This document shows, in pieces, positions 7,354-15,481 of a stretch of 29,245 nt of DNA. The DNA comes from JALZVT01 sp964519335. GTDB lineage: Bacteria > Pseudomonadota > Gammaproteobacteria > Pseudomonadales > Azotimanducaceae. The stretch covers positions 1-29,245 of the forward strand of contig CAZFIA010000038.1 of assembly GCA_964519335.1 (NCBI GenBank), in the 5' to 3' direction. Positions within the stretch are counted from its first letter, which is position 1. Each line of letters opens with the position of its first letter. The notes beneath the pieces are model-generated. The model did not search any database, was not told the DNA's origin, and saw only the letters and a list, made by a program, of their open reading frames with translations. The position numbers and the translations under genes are program-made.

Positions 7354-8985
7354 ATGTTTACCAGAATTTTAGGATGTCTATCGAGCATAGATTTGAGGGG
7401 TAGCATCGGCACTGCACCGATCCTGTTGCTGCTGACGTTGCTGTCTATCGGAGGCTGTATAACCAATCCGGTGACCGGCAAAAGTGAGCTGGCGATTGTC
7501 TCGCCCGCTCAGGAAGTTGCCATCGGCAAACAGAACTACCTGCCCGCGCAACAGTCTCAGGGTGGCGCGCTAACGGTAGATCCTGCGCTCACAGAGTATG
7601 TTCGCTCTGTGGGTCAGCGGATGGCCGACACCAGCGGAGTCCCGTTGCCTTATGAATTTGTCGTACTAAACAATTCGGTACCCAATGCCTGGGCAATGCC
7701 CGGCGGCAAGATAGCGATCAATCGAGGGTTGCTCACAGAGCTTAATAGTGAAGCTGAACTTGCTGCTGTACTTGGTCACGAAGTGACGCACTCTGCAGCG
7801 CGGCATGGAGCCAAGAGCATGCAACGCGGCATGTTTATGCAGGGCGCATTAGTTGCTACCGCCATCATTAGCTCACAGAAGACCGAGTATGCTAACGCCC
7901 TGGTAGGTGCGGCGCAGGTGGCGTCCAATCTAATTTCTACCAAGTATGGTCGCGATGCCGAGCGCGAATCGGATTTGTATGGGACGCGGTGGCTGGCCGA
8001 AGCCGGTTACGATCCGCGCGCGGCTGTGGAGCTTCAGCAAACTTTTGTGCGCTTATCCGAAGGCCGACAAACCGACTGGCTGTCGGGTTTGTTTTCTTCG
8101 CATCCACCTTCCCAGGAGCGGGTAGAAAACAATACGCGATTGGTTGCGCAGTTGCGCGAAGAGGGATTAATTAAGGCAGATGCCGACATGGGTCGCGAAC
8201 GTTACGCACGCGCTATGGGATTTATAACGGCGCGTAAGGATGCATATGATGCACAGGATGACGCGCGTAAAGCGCTTGCTGAGGGTGACCTGGATGGTGC
8301 ACTGGGCTTAATTAACAAGGCGATCGCCCGCGAGCCACGGGAAGCCAGTTTTCACGGCGTGCGCGGTGATATTCGCTACAAACAAGAGCGTTGGGATGAT
8401 GCGGTTACCAACTACTCACGCGCACTACAAAACAACCCGGATTACTATCACTACTATCTGGGTCGCGGCATGGCGACTATAAAGTCGTTCAACACACAGA
8501 ATTACAGCAACCGAGGCACCGTTAAATCTGATCTCGAATCGAGCCTTAAGCTGTTACCAACGGCGACGGCCTACAACGAGCTAGGTAAGATAGCTGAGGC
8601 AGAAGGCAATCAGGATAAGGCGCTTGAGTACTACGCTGCAGCTGGCGGCTCGCAGTCTAACGAAGGGGCCGCCGCCCGCGCCCGATATGTGACGCTCGAT
8701 GTTCCGCGCAGCCCGGCACAATACGTGAAGACCAGAGTGCTGCTATCCGATGGCGGTGTGCCGGTGCTCGTGGTGGCCAATAGCACTGAAATGGATTTGC
8801 AGAATATCGAAGTACGGGTCGAGCTGGGTTGGGCAAATGGTCAAACTGAGCGTCTTGGTCGAGCCATAAGGGCTTTGCCCGCGGGCCGACAGGTGCAGGT
8901 AAAGTTGCCGAGCAGAGATTTGCAGCTGGTGCGTCAGGCCAGCGCCGCCACTGCTGCTCAAGTGGTAAGCAGCTCGCGCAGATAG
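7354..8985 (+). CDS. M48 family metalloprotease lipoprotein with repeat-containing C-terminus (BepA-like)
   Basis: This 543-residue protein has an N-terminal hydrophobic segment ending in IGGC, with Cys35 as the likely lipidated residue, so it probably sits in the periplasm on the outer membrane. The peptidase M48 domain holds the zinc motif HEVTH (about 142-146) and the downstream Glu/Asp motif AERESDLYG (about 202-210). A TPR-like region follows (about 300-440), including EPREASFHGVRGDIRYKQERWDDAVTNYSRAL. This arrangement matches BepA/YfgC-type proteases, which assist or degrade outer-membrane proteins such as LptD or BamA substrates. It is somewhat longer than E. coli BepA, with about 90 extra C-terminal residues. 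ATG 7354 is preferred over an in-frame TTG at 7348. Confidence 0.88.
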   Translation: MFTRILGCLSSIDLRGSIGTAPILLLLTLLSIGGCITNPVTGKSELAIVSPAQEVAIGKQNYLPAQQSQGGALTVDPALTEYVRSVGQRMADTSGVPLPYEFVVLNNSVPNAWAMPGGKIAINRGLLTELNSEAELAAVLGHEVTHSAARHGAKSMQRGMFMQGALVATAIISSQKTEYANALVGAAQVASNLISTKYGRDAERESDLYGTRWLAEAGYDPRAAVELQQTFVRLSEGRQTDWLSGLFSSHPPSQERVENNTRLVAQLREEGLIKADADMGRERYARAMGFITARKDAYDAQDDARKALAEGDLDGALGLINKAIAREPREASFHGVRGDIRYKQERWDDAVTNYSRALQNNPDYYHYYLGRGMATIKSFNTQNYSNRGTVKSDLESSLKLLPTATAYNELGKIAEAEGNQDKALEYYAAAGGSQSNEGAAARARYVTLDVPRSPAQYVKTRVLLSDGGVPVLVVANSTEMDLQNIEVRVELGWANGQTERLGRAIRALPAGRQVQVKLPSRDLQLVRQASAATAAQVVSSSRR

Positions 8986-9080
8986 AGTAGATAGAGAGTA
9001 GTTAAGCTACTGGTGAGGGTGAGCTTGCGTATACTCAAAAAACATTCAAATCAGACAAGAAACGAAAAAGGTGTAACTCG

Positions 9081-10484
9081 ATGACACAGCCCTATCCGGA
9101 TCATCCCCAGCTTCGCGGTAACTATGCGCCATTGCGCATGGAGTGCGACATGAACGACGTGATAATCACGGGCGAGATGCCAACTGACCTCGACATTAGT
9201 TATTACCGCAACGGACCTGATCCACAGTTTACACCGCGCGGAAGTTACCACTGGTTTGGTGGCGATGGCATGCTGCACCTGTTTAATTTGTCGGGCGGCA
9301 AAGTGAGTTATCGCAATCGTTGGGTGCGCACCACCAAGTTTGAGATGGAGCGCGAAGCCGGCGAATCTTTATTCAGCCCCATGAACCCCATGGAAAATGA
9401 CGAGCGTACACAGGGTATAGAAACTAACGGCCTGGCAAATACCAATGTCGTTTATCACGCCGGCAAGCTGTTGGCTCTGGAAGAAGGCCACGAACCTTTC
9501 GAACTCGATCCGGTCACTCTCGAATCCATCGGGCCATACAGTTTTGATGGCGAGTTTGCAGGTCCAATGACGGCACATCCCAAGATGGATCCCGAGACCG
9601 GCGAGATGCTGTTCTTTGGTTATATGGCGGCCGGACCTTTTACGCCGCAAGTGTCGTATCAGGTTGTTGATGCCAAGGGCAATCTCACTCGGTCAGAAAT
9701 GATCGAGGCGCCTTATCCGGCGATGGTGCACGATTTTATTGTGACAAAAGAGCACGTTGTGTTTCCGATCTTTCCGCTCACAGGTTCTTTAGAGCGCGCC
9801 ATGCAGGGCGAGGCTCCCTTTGCCTGGGAGCCAGACAAGGGCACCCACATCGGCGTGATGCCTCGTAATGGCAGTGCAGCCGACGTGCGTTGGTTCGAAA
9901 CAGATGCGTGCTTTGTATTTCACCCCATGAACGCATACACCGAGGGCTCTAAGTTGCGCGCTCATGTGATGCAGTTTGAGGAAGCGCCGCTGTTTCCGCA
10001 TGTGGATGGCAGCAAGCCAGATCCAGAGAAAGCGAACGCCCGGCTTTGCGAGTGGGAAATCGATCTAGCGGCGAACAGCAACGGTATCAAGCGTACCTAT
10101 CTCGATGACATAACTGGCGAATTCCCCAGACTCGACGAACGCCGAACGGGGCTTGAGTATCAGCATGGGTATTACGCAGCATCTACAACTAAGAATGGCG
10201 GTGACGGGTTTAACTCGCTGGTTCATCAGGACTTGAAGACCGGCAGCGCAACGCGTTTTGATCTGCCCGAGGGCGACTATACCGGAGAGCCCGTGTTTGT
10301 ACCGCGCTCAGAGTCGGCCGGCGAAGGCGAGGGTTATCTGGTTAGCTTGTTGTATCGAGGTGCTGAAAGTCGCAGCGATCTTGCCGTGTTTGATGCTGAG
10401 AACTTGAGTGACGGTCCGCTGGCGCTGGCCAACTTGCCGCACCGTGTGCCCTTTGGGTTCCACGGAAATTGGCGCCCGAACTAG
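9081..10484 (+). CDS. Carotenoid oxygenase (RPE65/CCD family)
   Basis: This 467-residue enzyme belongs to the seven-bladed beta-propeller family of non-heme iron dioxygenases that cleave carotenoids, apocarotenoids or stilbenes. All four iron-binding histidines can be placed: His166 (MTAHPK), His217 (MVHDF), His281 (VFHPMNA) and His461 (FGFHGNW). The motifs YRNGPDPQF and HWFGGDGMLH near the N-terminus and GEPVFVPR (about 402-409) are also typical. There is no signal peptide, so it should be cytoplasmic. AAAAGGTG precedes the ATG at good spacing. No carotenoid biosynthesis gene is nearby, so the substrate is unknown; a lignostilbene-type activity is an alternative. A hairpin overlaps the stop codon. 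Confidence 0.92.
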   Translation: MTQPYPDHPQLRGNYAPLRMECDMNDVIITGEMPTDLDISYYRNGPDPQFTPRGSYHWFGGDGMLHLFNLSGGKVSYRNRWVRTTKFEMEREAGESLFSPMNPMENDERTQGIETNGLANTNVVYHAGKLLALEEGHEPFELDPVTLESIGPYSFDGEFAGPMTAHPKMDPETGEMLFFGYMAAGPFTPQVSYQVVDAKGNLTRSEMIEAPYPAMVHDFIVTKEHVVFPIFPLTGSLERAMQGEAPFAWEPDKGTHIGVMPRNGSAADVRWFETDACFVFHPMNAYTEGSKLRAHVMQFEEAPLFPHVDGSKPDPEKANARLCEWEIDLAANSNGIKRTYLDDITGEFPRLDERRTGLEYQHGYYAASTTKNGGDGFNSLVHQDLKTGSATRFDLPEGDYTGEPVFVPRSESAGEGEGYLVSLLYRGAESRSDLAVFDAENLSDGPLALANLPHRVPFGFHGNWRPN

Positions 10485-10493
10485 GCGCCAATT
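10467..10493. terminator. Hairpin at the convergent end, possible bidirectional terminator
   Basis: Perfect 10-bp arms, AATTGGCGCC and GGCGCCAATT, enclose a 7-base loop. The hairpin spans the stop codon of the carotenoid oxygenase gene. It lies between two convergent genes, where a bidirectional terminator is expected. The plus-strand continuation GTTTCTGT is only moderately T-rich and the minus-strand side is not, so intrinsic termination would be weak. Confidence 0.5.
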
Positions 10494-10524
10494 GTTTCTG
10501 TGGTTGCGGTTGCGAACGCAGAGC

Positions 10525-11537
10525 CTAGAGCGGGCCGCCCAGGGCTTGGATGGGCTTGCCGCTGCCATCAACAACCCAGGCAGCAATTGCGGGTTGCTCG
10601 GTCACACTGGTATCCAGAGTGAAACTCGCGGTTAGCGCGTTCGGTGAACTCTCTGTTAGTTGCGCGTTTTCAAGCTGCAACACGACAAAGTCGTGGGTGA
10701 GTTTTCGGCCAGCGTTTTCGCCGCGGGCGATATCGTTTACCAGGTTATTGCCAAGAACCGCTACAAAGGCTTCTTGAACAAGCCCGTTTGCGCCTGGCGC
10801 AGGTTGATAGCTTAGAGACCACTGACCCTCACCGGTTTCTTGAATCTCTAGGTTGCCGGCTGAGGTAGTGCGCTCGCTTGCTGCGGTGAAGGCGCGATCG
10901 ATGCTCTCTACTGAATTGCGTCGCCAGGTACGAAACTCTGCGCCGTCGCGGAACATTCCTGGCGTGTAAACCCCAGAATTGGCGCGCCGCGCCAATTGCC
11001 NNNNNNNNNNNNNNNNNNNNNNNNNNNNNNNNNNNNNNNNNNNNNNNNNNNNNNNNNNNNNNNNNNNNNNNNNNNNNNNNNNNNNNNNNNNNNNNNNNNN
11101 TCGCGGAACATTCCTGGCGTGTAAACCCCAGAATTGGCGCGCCGCGCCAATTGCCGTTGACGCGTATCAAATTCGCGTTTGGCGAAGCGATCAGGCCAAC
11201 CCAGACGATCCCAGTAGCTCACGTGAAAAGACACCGGCACTATGTTCTCCCACAGCGCCTCGCCTTCTTTAAGAGTGGTGAGCCAGCGATCCGCAGGCGG
11301 ACAGCTGCTGCACCCCTCTGAGGTGTAAAGCTCGATGAGGCTTACTTTTTGCGATCCACTGGCAAAGTGTTTGCCTGTTTCGCTTAACTGAGTGTCGACC
11401 ATCTGGGCGTCGTCGTCGGCAGCCCAGGCGTAGCCGGCGAGGACTATTCCTGCGGCGGCGAAGAGTTTGAATAGTCCACTCTTCGCTACCAGGGGTGCGA
11501 ACAGACGACTGAGAGGCGTTGAAGGTTTGGTGGCCAT
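10525..11537 (-). CDS. DUF1223 family thioredoxin-like periplasmic protein (interrupted by assembly gap)
   Basis: The N-terminal part (11537 down to the gap) starts MATKPSTPLSRLF and carries a signal peptide with a hydrophobic core (LFKLFAAAGIVLAGYAWA). It continues into the thioredoxin-like segment LIELYTSEGCSSCPPADRWL with a CxxC motif, typical of DUF1223 secreted proteins. The C-terminal part ends VVDGSGKPIQALGGPL. The frame breaks only because 100 Ns and an exact 55-bp duplicate were inserted. Removing 155 bp leaves 858 bp, an uninterrupted frame of 285 codons plus stop, so the gene is probably intact in the genome. The frame also extends upstream to 11759 but without homology-like content. 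A redox role is inferred from the CxxC; the actual function is unknown. Confidence 0.85.
10946..11155. other. Assembly gap 1 flanked by exact 55-bp duplicate
   Basis: Bases 10946-11000 are repeated exactly at 11101-11155, on either side of 100 Ns (11001-11100). The most economical reading is that two contigs overlapping by 55 bp were scaffolded with a default gap instead of being merged. The length of 55 matches a commonly used assembly k-mer. The true sequence probably contains one copy and no gap. Confidence 0.9.
10977..10997. repeat. Inverted repeat inside DUF1223 gene
   Basis: AATTGGCGC and GCGCCAATT (9-bp arms, 3-base loop) lie in the coding sequence at the contig end; a second copy after the gap is at 11132-11152. 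The arm is the same sequence as nine of the ten bases in each arm of the hairpin at 10467-10493, 0.5 kb away. Such a hairpin may have helped break the assembly. Confidence 0.7.
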
Positions 11538-11758
11538 AGTGCGGGTTCCTATTGTCTCTGATTGGTTTGACACACCCTTATCGGACAGGCAATTGGGCGA
11601 TGGGTTCAGCTCCCAACGGCGATTCGCCGTGATTGTTAAGTGACAGGCTCCACAAACAGGCGCAGGCCCCTCAAAACGCCGTTCTGGGGCGCCCTGAGCC
11701 TGAGCGAGTAGGCTATTATTCCCTCTTAACCAGAGAGGCCCAAAGAGGTAAAGACCCA

Positions 11759-12313
11759 ATGGAGCAATCCACCAACTACGACGATGTTAAACAATACCGG
11801 CTAGATCCGGCCCGGGAGCAGGAGCTGATAAAGAGCGCGGGTGAGTGCGTGTTTATCTGGGCCAACAAGGCCGGGCACCCGATTGGTGTGATCACAGCCT
11901 ACGTGCCAGTTGAGGGCAAGATTTGGATGACGGCTACCCGCGAGCGGGTGCGAATTAAGGCCATTGCGCGTGATGGTCGATCGTCGTGCGTGTTTACCAG
12001 CAAGGGCACGCACATGGGGGGCGGCAAGACGGTAACCTACAAAGGTCACACCGTGATACATGACGACATTGAGACCAAGCGCTGGTTCTATGGTTTGCTC
12101 GCGCAAGGTATGGCGGCGCGCAAAGACGACGGCAATGAATTCACAAAGAACCTGCGTCCGGAATTGTTTGTTAAGTTTCTCGATACGCCCGAGCGGGTTG
12201 TACTCGAGTTTACTTCTGAGCTGTCGATACCATTCGATGGCGACAAAATGGCCCAGGGTACGGCCGCAGCTTATGCGCAGTTCGCGGCAGAAGAGGCTGA
12301 GACTAAAAGCTGA
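11759..12313 (+). CDS. Pyridoxamine 5'-phosphate oxidase-like flavin-binding protein
   Basis: This 184-residue protein looks like a member of the split-barrel FMN-binding superfamily that includes pyridoxamine phosphate oxidase. Supporting segments are GHPIGVITAYVPVEGKIWMTATRERVRIKAIARDGRSSCVF in the N-terminal barrel, with KTVTYKGHTVIHDD following. It lacks the C-terminal signature of true PdxH, so it is probably one of the many uncharacterised flavin/F420-type relatives. The open frame extends back to 11633, but ATG 11759 has AAGAGGT at suitable distance and begins the recognisable domain. It is divergent from the DUF1223 gene over a 221-bp region and convergent with the next gene. The substrate is unknown. 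Confidence 0.75.
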   Translation: MEQSTNYDDVKQYRLDPAREQELIKSAGECVFIWANKAGHPIGVITAYVPVEGKIWMTATRERVRIKAIARDGRSSCVFTSKGTHMGGGKTVTYKGHTVIHDDIETKRWFYGLLAQGMAARKDDGNEFTKNLRPELFVKFLDTPERVVLEFTSELSIPFDGDKMAQGTAAAYAQFAAEEAETKS

Positions 12314-12322
12314 ATTAATAAA

Positions 12323-12871
12323 TCAGCTCTCTGGTTCGCCTGTTGAATTTTCTGGCAACTCACAAACACATCGGGTTTTGGCCGTCGAGCTCAGTCGTAC
12401 CCACAAAAGGTCGGGATCTGCTTTTAAGTCGTAGCTGTGCGCCTGGCTGAGTGTGCGCTCGTCTCCGAGCTGCCAGTATTCGGTGAATTCCTGAGTTCGA
12501 GGTTCGCCGTTGCTGCTCATGCTGCGAACCCGTACGAGATATTGCCCGTTTGGGTTTGGGCACTCGCTGGTACTTTCAACCAGGCTGATTTTAGCTTTGA
12601 CGTTGGCCTCTGAGACCGCCTGTGTGTAGCTGAGACCGAGTTCGGCCTCGCAACGATTCTGCTGGGGGCTATTTTCCGCGTAGGGAAGCACGAGCTTCTT
12701 TTCCACAGTCAGCTCTTTGTCAGCAAAGGAGCGCGCCTTCTTTTTCTCTTCCATCACCGATTTTGCGGAGTCAACGGATAGGTCAAGCAACTCTTTGTTA
12801 ATCCGCGAATAATCGGTATTAAGGTCAATGCAAAGCAACAGGATTGCCGTGCCAGTCAGGGTAATTTTCAT
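12323..12871 (-). CDS. Hypothetical exported protein, 182 residues
   Basis: I do not recognise a family. The start MKITLTGTAILLLCIDLN has the length and hydrophobicity of a signal peptide or N-terminal anchor. It is followed by a charged helical stretch (about 20-60, KELLDLSVDSAKSVMEEKKKARSFADKEL). The C-terminal half is predicted mixed strands with Cys residues at ECPNPNGQYLV and CVCELPEN, which could form disulfides in the periplasm. GGAG lies eight bases before the ATG, a good ribosome-binding site. It sits 36 bp downstream of the AbgT-family transporter on the same strand, so the two may be co-transcribed, but no functional link is evident. Confidence 0.7.
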   Translation of the reverse strand: MKITLTGTAILLLCIDLNTDYSRINKELLDLSVDSAKSVMEEKKKARSFADKELTVEKKLVLPYAENSPQQNRCEAELGLSYTQAVSEANVKAKISLVESTSECPNPNGQYLVRVRSMSSNGEPRTQEFTEYWQLGDERTLSQAHSYDLKADPDLLWVRLSSTAKTRCVCELPENSTGEPES

Positions 12872-12907
12872 GGGACAACTCCATTGTCTTTGAAATCTAA
12901 GTAACGC

Positions 12908-14542
12908 CTAGAACGCGAAATCGACAGGCGCTCCGGGGCCCAAATCCAGGCCAAGAAAAATCCACAGCATCATTAATAACACGCCGCTCACTAGCATGAA
13001 CAGCGAATAGGGAATCATCATCGCGGTTAGGCTGCCTAGCCCAAAATCAGCCTGCCAGCGTTTGGCGAATATAAGAATGAGCGGAAAGTAGACCATTAGT
13101 GGCGTAATGATGTTGGTTGCGCCGTCTCCCACTCTGTAAGCGGCTGTGGCGCCCTCCGGACTGACGCCAAGCAGCATGAGCATCGGCACCAGCACGGGGG
13201 CGAGAAGCGCCCACTTGGCGCTGGCTGAACCGACAAAGAGGTTGAGTAGCGCCGCGAACAACACGATGAGTCCAAGGACAACGGTTAGTGGTAAACCGCT
13301 GTTCTTGATGGCATCGGCGCCATGTACCGCCGTAATGAGTCCAAGGTTAGACCAGTTAAACATGGCCACAAAATGCGCAGCAGCGAAGGCCAACACCAAA
13401 TAGTAGCCCATGTCTTTCATAGACTCGGTCATCATATCGACCAACTCTTTCTGGTTGTTGATGGTGCCTGCCGTGCGACCGTAGGCCCAGCCCGCGGCGA
13501 GAAACAAGATCATGAATCCGGCAACCAACGAGCGAAAGAATGGGTTGGCCTTTTGATACCAGGCCATGTTTTCGGTACCTGGTCCATCGAGTAGTAAAGG
13601 CGTGCCCGGTCCGAAGGTCATGAAAGCCCAGGCCAGCACAACGGTTAGCATAGCTATAACCGCTGCTCGCAAGCCTTTTTGTTGTGCTTGCGTAAGCTCG
13701 GCAGCAGACGCAGCGCTATCGCCGTCAGCGTTCTGTTCGTAATCTTTCGCGTGCTCCGGTCCCGGCCGCCACTCGCCCAAACGGGGTTCGATGATGCGAT
13801 CGGTGACGAACCAGATGATGGGTAGGTACAGACACAGAAGCGCAACGATAAAGCTCCAGTTGCCGGCGATGTTCATGCTCCAGGTCGATTCGAGTCCGGC
13901 GCCATCAACAGCGGCTTCGGTAACGCCAAACAGAAGCGCGTCGAGTTGTCCGGGCGCAACGTTGGCCGAGAAACCTCCGGATACGCCGGCGAAAGCCGCG
14001 GCAATTCCCGCCAGCGGGTGCCGTCCTGCTGACGCAAACAGAATGGCTGCCAGGGGTATAAGTACGACGTAACCTGCATCGGCTGCGTGGTTGGATAGCA
14101 TGGCAACCAACGCCACTACCGGTGTAAGCAAGGCTTTTGGCGCCCGGCGCACAGCCTGGCGAATTCCAGCGGCGAACAGTCCGGAGCGCTCAGCGACTCC
14201 GGCGCCCAGCATGACGACCAGCACATAACCCAGTGGATGAAAGTGGGTAAAGGTCTTGGGCATATCGACCCAGAGCTTCTGAATGTTCTCAGGGGCCAGC
14301 AGACTCACAGAGGTCAGTAGCAGCGGGGTGCCGTCCGCGTTGAGTTTGGTCGGGTGTAGTGCGGAAACGCCCAGCAACGAGCAAACCACCGAAATCGCAA
14401 CAAGAATGAGCAGCAAATAGATGAACAGAAACACCGGGTCCGGGAGGCGATTGCCGGTGCGCTCAACCCACCCGAGAAAGCCGGTGTTTGCTCTGCCCAA
14501 CGCAGCATTCTCGGATGGGGGTGAAGGCGTTTGGCTGGGCAT
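12908..14542 (-). CDS. AbgT family transporter
   Basis: This 544-residue integral membrane protein has many hydrophobic segments from about residue 35 to 535. The start region LGWVERTGNRLPDPVFLFIYLL is characteristic of the AbgT family, as are HFHPLGYVLVVMLGAGVAERSGL, NHAADAGYVVLIPLAAILF and a late re-entrant-like stretch AAYRVGDGATNIITPLMVYFPLIL. E. coli AbgT imports p-aminobenzoyl-glutamate, and MtrF homologues have been linked to sulfonamide efflux. Direction and substrate cannot be decided here. No abgA/abgB hydrolase genes adjoin it, which makes folate-breakdown uptake less certain. It is divergent from the methionine aminopeptidase gene. The Shine-Dalgarno is weak. Confidence 0.9.
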   Translation of the reverse strand: MPSQTPSPPSENAALGRANTGFLGWVERTGNRLPDPVFLFIYLLLILVAISVVCSLLGVSALHPTKLNADGTPLLLTSVSLLAPENIQKLWVDMPKTFTHFHPLGYVLVVMLGAGVAERSGLFAAGIRQAVRRAPKALLTPVVALVAMLSNHAADAGYVVLIPLAAILFASAGRHPLAGIAAAFAGVSGGFSANVAPGQLDALLFGVTEAAVDGAGLESTWSMNIAGNWSFIVALLCLYLPIIWFVTDRIIEPRLGEWRPGPEHAKDYEQNADGDSAASAAELTQAQQKGLRAAVIAMLTVVLAWAFMTFGPGTPLLLDGPGTENMAWYQKANPFFRSLVAGFMILFLAAGWAYGRTAGTINNQKELVDMMTESMKDMGYYLVLAFAAAHFVAMFNWSNLGLITAVHGADAIKNSGLPLTVVLGLIVLFAALLNLFVGSASAKWALLAPVLVPMLMLLGVSPEGATAAYRVGDGATNIITPLMVYFPLILIFAKRWQADFGLGSLTAMMIPYSLFMLVSGVLLMMLWIFLGLDLGPGAPVDFAF

Positions 14543-14635
14543 GCTCAGCTCCGGCTGGTCGCAAGGGGAGGCTCTGTTGGCGCGGCGCCATTGTAGCTAC
14601 ACTGGCCGCTAACTTGTACACACCAGCGAGCGCAC

Positions 14636-15418
14636 ATGGTTGCATCGACAGAAGCTGATTTTCAAGGTCTAGAAGCCGCCGGGCGATTGGTACGGCGGGT
14701 CTTTACACAGATGAAGGCGGCGGCGAGCCCAGGGATCAGCACCGCAGAACTAGATCAGATAGCCATCAGCGAATTCTTACACGCGGGTGCAGAGTCCGCG
14801 CCGGTGCTCTACTACGATTTTCCTGGTGCTACCTGTATTAGTGTCAATGAAGAGGCCGCACACGGTATTCCCGGTCCCAAACTGCTCAAGGCTGGCGACA
14901 TGATAAATATTGACGTGTCGGCCAATCTCAACGGCTACGTTGCCGATATGGGTGAGTCTTTTGTGGTCTCTGAGTCAACTTCTTCTGCTTCTGCGTCTAC
15001 TTCTGGGGGGCGTAACAAGAACAACGCGCAGCAACGAATCTGTGACGCCGTGCAGGAAGCGGTTAGGCAGGCGATCAAAGCTCTTTATGCGGGTTGTTCG
15101 CTCAATGTTGTGGGCGCTGCTGTGCAAAAGGTGGCCGACAGAAAGGGCTATCAGATTATAAGCAACCTGGGTAGCCACGGCGTTGGCCAGTCTATTCACG
15201 AGGAGCCCTCTTACGTGCCCTTTGATAACCCGCGAGAGAAGCGCCGCCTGGAGCTTGGTCAGGTATTTACCATAGAACCCTTTTTTACGACGGGTAAGCC
15301 GTGGGTTGATCAAAAGGACGATGGCTGGACGCTCTGCGTTAAGCCTGGCGAACTGGTGGCACAATTTGAACAGACCGTTATTGTGGGCGCGCGCGGGGCA
15401 CAGGTAGTGACCGCCTGA
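14636..15418 (+). CDS. map: Type I methionine aminopeptidase
   Basis: This 260-residue protein removes the initiator Met from new proteins. All expected residues are present: His76 (NEEAAHGIP) and the metal ligands Asp93 (NIDVS), Asp104 (VADMGE), His181 (SHGVG), Glu214 (FTIEPFF) and Glu245 (QFEQT). His188 of IHEEP is also present. An unusual low-complexity insertion rich in Ser/Ala/Thr/Asn (about 112-132, SESTSSASAS to NKNNAQQ) lies just after the second metal ligand, where E. coli Map has a short loop. The ATG at 14636 begins directly before the fold. The gene stands alone, not beside rpsB, so it may be a second copy of map; the rest of the genome is needed to tell. Confidence 0.9.
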   Translation: MVASTEADFQGLEAAGRLVRRVFTQMKAAASPGISTAELDQIAISEFLHAGAESAPVLYYDFPGATCISVNEEAAHGIPGPKLLKAGDMINIDVSANLNGYVADMGESFVVSESTSSASASTSGGRNKNNAQQRICDAVQEAVRQAIKALYAGCSLNVVGAAVQKVADRKGYQIISNLGSHGVGQSIHEEPSYVPFDNPREKRRLELGQVFTIEPFFTTGKPWVDQKDDGWTLCVKPGELVAQFEQTVIVGARGAQVVTA

Positions 15419-15442
15419 GGCGAATGCAAAAAGACGCCTCAG
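15415..15442. repeat. Inverted repeat over the map stop codon
   Basis: CTGAGGCG and CGCCTCAG (8-bp arms, 12-base A-rich loop) span the stop codon of map. No T-run follows the right arm, so classical intrinsic termination is not supported. A role as a transcript-end or processing hairpin is possible. Confidence 0.45.
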
Positions 15443-15481
15443 TAAGACTCTGCGGTAAGATTGAATAATGGGACACTCACA

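Noticed and set aside
9030..9035. TATACT as the -10 box of a promoter for the carotenoid oxygenase gene.
   Set aside because: No recognisable -35 hexamer lies 16-18 bp upstream and there is no extended -10, so it is too weak to list.
10946..11155. The 55-bp direct repeat could be read as a target-site duplication or attachment-site pair.
   Set aside because: The repeat abuts a run of exactly 100 Ns on both sides, and collapsing it restores a clean reading frame, which fits an unmerged contig overlap.
10525..11759. Two separate DUF1223 genes or a pseudogene.
   Set aside because: Both parts are in the same frame once 155 bp are removed, so one intact gene is the simpler reading.
12060..12434. 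A 124-codon plus-strand frame crossing the end of the flavin-binding protein gene.
   Set aside because: It overlaps two convincing genes in other frames and its composition does not resemble a protein.
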